A stretch of DNA of 64,000 nt from Crocosphaera sp. UHCC 0190 (GTDB lineage: Bacteria > Cyanobacteriota > Cyanobacteriia > Cyanobacteriales > Microcystaceae): NCBI RefSeq assembly GCF_034932065.1, contig NZ_JAYGHP010000003.1, forward strand, positions 186,001-250,000, read 5' to 3'. Shown here piece after piece: positions 59,531 through 64,000 of this stretch (position 1 is its first letter; the number at the start of each line of letters is the position of its first letter). The notes below the pieces were generated by a model that saw only the letters and a program-made list of their open reading frames with translations, searched no databases and was not told the DNA's origin. The position numbers and the translations under genes are program-made.

Positions 59531-61693
59531 TTAATTAAAGGTGATTTTAAATAGCCGCATGATGATGCCAAAAATAAACACAATAATGGCAGACAAAACG
59601 ATGTAAAAGAAAGGATTAGAAAAGTCAACATAGGGAACATTATTAAGAGTCTCTTCAATAAAGTCTGGCAAAGCAAAGCGGACAAAGAAAGTTAAAAGCC
59701 AAGAAATAACCACAGCAGAAACTACCCAAATTAAGAGGCGAACGTTATTATAAACTTGAACAATAAAGGGTGTCGGCCATCCTAAAGATTTAGGGGCGGG
59801 TTGAAATGCTTCACCAGTCAATAACCAGTAACCTAATTGCTTAACTAAAGGAGTTTTTCGACCTGGTTTATAGTTTAAATATTCTACATGACTTAATAGA
59901 TGAATAGCTTCTGCTTTATAGGCAATTTCTTGGGGTTGTTGTTTATCTCCAATGGTTTTAAAATTAAATAAAGCCGTTCTACCTGCCACTGGATCAGTAG
60001 GATCATAAACATTCAACCATTCAAACTTTGAGTTAAAGACACTGTTATCTTTATTAACAGGAACAATTGCAGGCCAAACCACACCAAATTTACTTAAGGG
60101 GGAACCATAGGTCATAAACCCTTGAAGATTTCTAAATAAGTCTGAACGGGACACAATATCATTATTATTTAACCAAGCAGGACGAGAAGGTAACATATTA
60201 TTTATGTCGTCATCTGTTAGATCTTTTTTTGCTTTTGTTGGGCTAACATATTGCCATCTTCGCCATAAATCTTCATTCAAATAATTTGGTAATGCTTCTT
60301 CTGTTTCCATTAACCCATTAAAGGCAACAATGGTTCCTAAACTATGGGATAAAACATACCAACGATCATAATTTCTCAAACTCATCTCAACCAACCCTTT
60401 AACCATTCGTCGTCGAATGGAAAGACGGGGACGTTGACCTAAATCAACTAATGGGCCTTTTCCTTGCCTTCTTCCCTGTTGATAAAGTTTAATATCCCCT
60501 AAATATTGAACTAAAATATCAGGCCGTAAATCAAATCCCAATACCTTGCGTAAAATCACACTTAAAAATGACAGAACAGGCAACACTAATAAAATAACTA
60601 AAGATACCCAGAAAAACCTCAAACGACCATTGAAATCCATTTGCGGTTTATTTCCGTTAATATCTTGGGGAGGACTCATCTGATCACTGGTTGCCAAATT
60701 GATGTCAGCATATTGTTTTCGTGACCACAAAGATAGACCCCACCCCCAAAAAGTCATTTGAGTTTGTAGACTCGTCCGTTCCCCTAAATCAGCCCACCAA
60801 ACCTCACTGAATGCTAATTGTGTGAGGTTATTTTGATCATCTCTAATTTCAATAATTACAGGTTCTTTATCATCATCAGCTTGCCAGGTTTGTTGACTAG
60901 CAGCATAAGCTCCGGTATTTTGTTCATTAACAATTATTCTCACCTTCAGGGTTTTATCTGCTTTTAAAGCGGTTGCTACATCCCTAACAATTTCTTCTAC
61001 GGTTTCAAATTTGCGTTGTTCACCGATTCCGTGAACGACTAAAACCCCGACTCTCTCGTTTCTTATTGCTGTCATGATAATTTCTCCTGGAGAATTGAGG
61101 TTTAATCCCTCATTTTCACTCGGTGTGTTTTCTGGAGGATCTTTTGGCCATATTGATGATAATTTATCCCAAATCCACTTTACAAAGTAGACTAGAAAAT
61201 TGACAAAGTAGACTAAAAAATTGTCAGATTTAGTAAAGAACTTAGCTCTTATCTCCTCAGAATATCCACCATTGATTAGAAAATTGTCACATTTTTTTGA
61301 TTCGGCATCAATTACTTGACTATCTTTTGTAGGTTTTGCGAGAGAAAACCGAAAAAATGGATCGTCTTCAGAAAATTTTTCATCCTTTAACAGGGATTTG
61401 AAAAAGTCACTTTCTTTACTAGACATATATCTCATTACTTGAGTTTCTGAGATGGCAAAAAGTTTCTCTTTGCTGCAATCAAAATTAAACAGTGACTCTT
61501 TAAAATTACCTTCATAGCGAACAAAAACCGAATTTTCATCTATAGATAAAAAAGCAGGTTCTGACGTAGCAGAATCTAAGTATACCGCTACTAATTGATT
61601 ATTTTTACGACCAATAGGAACTACTGGTGCTGGATAGCGTCCGAGGGGGCAGTCATGTCCTAATAACTCAAAATCACTGGGCTTCTGTATCAT
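59531..61693 (-). CDS. Large membrane alpha/beta hydrolase with N-terminal extension
   Basis: A 720-codon frame. Residues 1-206 are an unrecognised extension with a local 7-residue duplication (NFLVYFV twice, 158-171). Residues 207-610 form an alpha/beta hydrolase-like region: VLVVHGIGEQ (217-226), nucleophile Ser451 in VLSHSLGTIVAFNG, Asp564 or Asp567 in VYDPTDPVAG, and His598 or His602. Membrane helices lie at about 360-380, 635-655 and 690-715. An internal ATG at 61075 has AGGAGA 8 bases upstream, so a shorter 514-residue hydrolase could be made separately. It starts 3 bases after the 61697-62494 gene. Possibly a lipase-like effector. Confidence 0.72.
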   Translation of the reverse strand: MIQKPSDFELLGHDCPLGRYPAPVVPIGRKNNQLVAVYLDSATSEPAFLSIDENSVFVRYEGNFKESLFNFDCSKEKLFAISETQVMRYMSSKESDFFKSLLKDEKFSEDDPFFRFSLAKPTKDSQVIDAESKKCDNFLINGGYSEEIRAKFFTKSDNFLVYFVNFLVYFVKWIWDKLSSIWPKDPPENTPSENEGLNLNSPGEIIMTAIRNERVGVLVVHGIGEQRKFETVEEIVRDVATALKADKTLKVRIIVNEQNTGAYAASQQTWQADDDKEPVIIEIRDDQNNLTQLAFSEVWWADLGERTSLQTQMTFWGWGLSLWSRKQYADINLATSDQMSPPQDINGNKPQMDFNGRLRFFWVSLVILLVLPVLSFLSVILRKVLGFDLRPDILVQYLGDIKLYQQGRRQGKGPLVDLGQRPRLSIRRRMVKGLVEMSLRNYDRWYVLSHSLGTIVAFNGLMETEEALPNYLNEDLWRRWQYVSPTKAKKDLTDDDINNMLPSRPAWLNNNDIVSRSDLFRNLQGFMTYGSPLSKFGVVWPAIVPVNKDNSVFNSKFEWLNVYDPTDPVAGRTALFNFKTIGDKQQPQEIAYKAEAIHLLSHVEYLNYKPGRKTPLVKQLGYWLLTGEAFQPAPKSLGWPTPFIVQVYNNVRLLIWVVSAVVISWLLTFFVRFALPDFIEETLNNVPYVDFSNPFFYIVLSAIIVFIFGIIMRLFKITFN

Positions 61694-61696
61694 GCT

Positions 61697-62494
61697 TCAA
61701 GGCCAATCATAAAGTTTAATGTAACGTTTTTTAACAAGTTTACTAGCTTCCTCTTCTATTTTTGCTTCAATTTCAGATGGGGTGAATATCTTATGAGAGT
61801 CATAAGCATAATAATCAGGAACGCAGTCTCGAAGATACTTTTCACAAAAATCAACGAAATCCTTCATTAAGCCTTCGGGAAAGGCTACCCATGCAGGAGA
61901 ATCAAATTTTAAATCAACCTGTTTTTCAACTTGACACTCAATTATACATTTTCGATGATCGCAACCTTCTTTTGTAAGATCGGACTCTAGAAAATTATAT
62001 AATTCAGGAAGGGGGTCTTGTAAATCTGTTAGGTTGGACTTATGATCTCCTCTTAAATACTTTTTGTTAGAACCATAAATATAATGTATAAGTTTACAAG
62101 GTATCTCAAAGTTGTTTGGTTGATTAGAAACAGCATACCTATCAAAGTTTCTTAATGTTTGACTCCATGGTTCGCCATATCTTTCTGTCTGTGCCGCTCC
62201 TGTATCATAAGGAAAGTATCTAGCTACGTTATCAAGTAACTTGGGAGCGAACAAAAAGGCAACTGGTAATTCCGTCGGTTCTTGAGTCACTTTCTTCTTA
62301 GAACGATAGAAGGCTCCTCCATAAAAAAAGTATAGTAAATTTTGATGAAAAACGGGGCATTCTCCAGGTTGAAGAGAACCTTGTTCACAAATCTTCGGAA
62401 ACCAACGAGCATTGCTCATATGAACAATTGGTAATGGTTTTGGTAAGTTGTCAGGATTTTTTAAATCCCTAATTGTATCATTGAGGGAGGTCAT
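61697..62494 (-). CDS. Unrecognised protein, possible effector
   Basis: A 265-residue soluble protein. Notable blocks are PLPIVHMSNARWFPKICEQG (about 20-39), CPVFHQNLLYFFYGGAFYR (45-63), LPVAFLFAPKLLDNVARYFP and PYDTGAA. The opening His-x-Ser-Asn plus I(C)xxG pattern and the central YG..YR recall ADP-ribosyltransferase-like folds such as DarT, but this is only a resemblance. Three Cys/His residues (GCDHRKC at about 176-182) might bind a metal. It lies in a tight operon with the hydrolase (3-base gap) and a SLATT protein. Confidence 0.6.
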   Translation of the reverse strand: MTSLNDTIRDLKNPDNLPKPLPIVHMSNARWFPKICEQGSLQPGECPVFHQNLLYFFYGGAFYRSKKKVTQEPTELPVAFLFAPKLLDNVARYFPYDTGAAQTERYGEPWSQTLRNFDRYAVSNQPNNFEIPCKLIHYIYGSNKKYLRGDHKSNLTDLQDPLPELYNFLESDLTKEGCDHRKCIIECQVEKQVDLKFDSPAWVAFPEGLMKDFVDFCEKYLRDCVPDYYAYDSHKIFTPSEIEAKIEEEASKLVKKRYIKLYDWP

Positions 62495-62619
62495 AGATGC
62501 TTATACACACTCATTATTCTTGGTTCTACCGAACTTGGCAATGATTTTGTTAACAATCAAACTATTAAAAACTCAAACACTTGCCAAATAATGCTTTAAG
62601 GATGTTAATCCGAATCGTT

Positions 62620-63120
62620 TCATGTGACAGGTTTGGTAGAACCTGATTTTTCGTCTTTTGGTAATCGATCAGATTTCCAGCTTTCATTAGTAACTTGAAG
62701 AATTTTTTTATATCTTTGATAAAATTCATCAACAGTTATATCTTCTAATGCTGATGCTTGACGACACTTTTGATATTTAATGTCAGAGTTGAGATCGTAA
62801 AGTTTCATGAGTGTTTCATTATTGTTAACCCATCTCGACCGATAATTAAACAAGCCATCCCAAGCATTAACAATCGTCATAGAAGAACTTACAATAAGAG
62901 CTATGACTGATAAAGGCTGCTGATCATATATTTGTCCTACACCAATTAAAACTGTCGTGGCTGCCGATAGACAAACTGATAGCATAGTGAACCTGACTGT
63001 ATTTTTCCGATACAAATCAACTTTCTTTTTGAAAGAAGAAATTCGTTTATCAATTCCTTCTTCTAGAAACTGGAGTGCTTTTTGGTCACACATATATTCA
63101 TTAATTCTAACATTCAACAC
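62620..63120 (-). CDS. SLATT/DUF4231-type two-TM protein
   Basis: A 166-residue protein. A charged helical N-terminus (ALQFLEEGIDKRISSFKKKV) precedes two adjacent membrane helices at about 43-62 and 70-86. The SLATT-like block AWDGLFNYRSRWVNNNETLM then leads into KLYDLNSDIKYQ. SLATT proteins are predicted pore-forming effectors of nucleotide-activated or other bacterial conflict systems (Burroughs and co-workers). No nucleotide cyclase or SMODS gene is nearby. First gene of the operon, 125 bases before the next. Confidence 0.7.
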   Translation of the reverse strand: MLNVRINEYMCDQKALQFLEEGIDKRISSFKKKVDLYRKNTVRFTMLSVCLSAATTVLIGVGQIYDQQPLSVIALIVSSSMTIVNAWDGLFNYRSRWVNNNETLMKLYDLNSDIKYQKCRQASALEDITVDEFYQRYKKILQVTNESWKSDRLPKDEKSGSTKPVT

Positions 63121-63331
63121 TTCTGATCTATTACCCTTTAACCCTTGGCAAAGTTAATGATAAAAAGTTATTACGGCGTGAATTGGCTTAGTTATTATCA
63201 TAGGGCAGAAATAATCAATCAATACATGAATTTTTATTAAGTTTTAACAAAAATGACAGAGAAAGGGTGGTTTTAGCCAAAACCACCCCCTACGAATTTT
63301 GTGTAATTAATTCTGTGTACTTACTTAACAA
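63121..63331. other. Spacer, no gene
   Basis: AT-rich spacer between the SLATT operon and the pxcA-like gene, both on the - strand. It carries GGTGGTTTTAGCCAAAACCACC (an inverted repeat, about 63267-63288) followed by CCCTACGAATTTTG. On the - strand this could be the pxcA-like gene terminator. Confidence 0.5.
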
Positions 63332-64000
63332 TTATTCATTCATATTCTTTAAGGTTGCGACTGCTGACGGAGAAATTTGATTAAGATAACGAAAAATCCA
63401 ATACTTAAAAACTGTATCGAGGATCACAGGAAAGGTAGCAATAAAGAGAAAAATCGCGCTATGATTAGCAGCAATTCCTAGATGATTGGCGATTCCTTCT
63501 AATAAAACTTCCCAACCATGAGGGGAGTGAAACCCTACAAAGATATCAGTAAATAGAATTAAAATAAAGGCTTTAGCACTATCACTAAGTCCATAAATAA
63601 TATCGTTTAAAAATAGTTTAATTGCTACCATACCCTGAGAATTAAAGGCAACGACGACTAACAAAGCGGCTAAACCAGTTAAATCAGCAAAAACATTACT
63701 AATGGCATTCGTTCCTTTTTGATGAAAAGTTTCTTCAATTTCTTGGGCTTTTTTGGTAACTTTATTTTCTAATAATTCAGGAGAAAAATTAGGAATATGA
63801 TGGAGTAACTTTTCAAATTTAAGTTCTTCTTCAAAAGCTTGTAATTCCCGCAAAGCTTCTTCTTTCATTTCTGAATTAATAAATATGGGAACTTCATGAT
63901 GATTTCGGTAATTTTCAATTAAAGGAAGAAAAATGAATTCTTTGGAAATTTTTTGACAGAGTAAAGGAATAAGAATTAATAAGATTAATACACTAATTGC
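63332..64000 (-). CDS. pxcA: PxcA/CemA-like proton extrusion protein, partial
   Basis: The frame stays open from 63332 to the window edge (223 codons visible; the full protein is usually over 400). The C-terminal membrane part shows the family motifs NVFADLTGLAALLVV, FTDIFVGFHSPHGWE (VGFHS-x-GWE) and FPVILDTVFKYWIFRYLNQI. PxcA (CotA in cyanobacteria, CemA in plastids) supports light-driven proton extrusion and inorganic carbon uptake. The N-terminus and promoter lie beyond the window. The ATG at 63868 is internal, not the true start. Confidence 0.88.
   Translation of the reverse strand, partial: AISVLILLILIPLLCQKISKEFIFLPLIENYRNHHEVPIFINSEMKEEALRELQAFEEELKFEKLLHHIPNFSPELLENKVTKKAQEIEETFHQKGTNAISNVFADLTGLAALLVVVAFNSQGMVAIKLFLNDIIYGLSDSAKAFILILFTDIFVGFHSPHGWEVLLEGIANHLGIAANHSAIFLFIATFPVILDTVFKYWIFRYLNQISPSAVATLKNMNE

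Overview
The window is chromosomal DNA of a cyanobacterium. The evidence is the many HIP1 palindromes (GCGATCGC), a zeta-carotene desaturase, an omega-3 acyl-lipid desaturase, a PxcA/CemA-type protein, a plastid-style Rieske protein, a PerR/type II peroxiredoxin pair and several families largely confined to cyanobacteria (DUF2499, DUF3593, DUF6679-like). The AT-rich base composition and gene set fit a unicellular Cyanothece/Crocosphaera-like strain, but the genus is inferred, not shown.

Layout. 0-2.2 kb: a FluC/CrcB fluoride channel and a B12-type radical SAM protein. 2.5-24.7 kb: a long stress and envelope island, nearly all on the + strand. It holds a cyanophycinase, CsbD proteins (two cytoplasmic, three secreted, one collapsed remnant), three BON-domain proteins, two YflT-like glycine-zipper proteins, three DUF5670 mini membrane proteins, YggT, Pmp3/YqaE, a four-TM holin-like protein, a PRC-barrel protein, a sterol-desaturase-like enzyme, a rhodanese plus a second Rieske PetC, a GH13 glucan enzyme, a low-affinity iron permease homologue, a FAD/Rieske oxidoreductase and a CopB-type copper ATPase. 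The block YflT - BON lipoprotein - secreted CsbD - DUF5670 occurs twice, and a degraded piece of a third copy lies between them. A dps gene was beheaded by a small IS200/IS605-like element.

24.8-28.2 kb: a Septu-like (PtuA/PtuB) defence pair on the - strand followed by a HigBA toxin-antitoxin module, with HIP1-flanked short repeats around them. 28.4-34.8 kb: PPK2, an oleate hydratase, a decayed copy of an upstream gene, a CPBP protease, a shortened DUF6544 gene, zeta-carotene desaturase and an SRPBCC protein. 34.8-37.6 kb: two pseudogenes (Uma2, TPR), a Rieske oxygenase and a small coiled-coil membrane protein. 37.8-48.5 kb: mostly housekeeping genes, namely DesB, a two-component system, an FGE-like protein, a flavin reductase-like protein, an M20 peptidase with a P-loop DUF1611-like protein, a pentapeptide/TPR protein, grxC-gshB and DUF2499-DUF3593.

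48.5-55.6 kb: a cluster of toxin-antitoxin modules and fragments (HicBA, RHH, HTH, truncated VapBC, BrnTA, HicAB) around tRNA-Gly and a type IV pilin gene. 56-59.3 kb: type II peroxiredoxin divergent from a PerR-like Fur regulator, then recN. 59.5-63.1 kb: a compact - strand operon of a SLATT/DUF4231 two-TM protein, an unrecognised 265-residue protein and a large membrane alpha/beta hydrolase. This is the best candidate in the window for an undescribed conflict or defence system. The window ends inside a PxcA/CemA-like gene.

How the genes work together. The stress island combines storage-polymer turnover (cyanophycin, glucan), redox and metal handling (Rieske proteins, copper export, Dps remnant, iron permease) and abundant small stress proteins for cytoplasm, membrane and periplasm. 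It appears to have grown by local duplication. The second half carries typical accessory traffic: toxin-antitoxin modules, defence genes, dispersed palindromes and decaying genes between conserved housekeeping operons.
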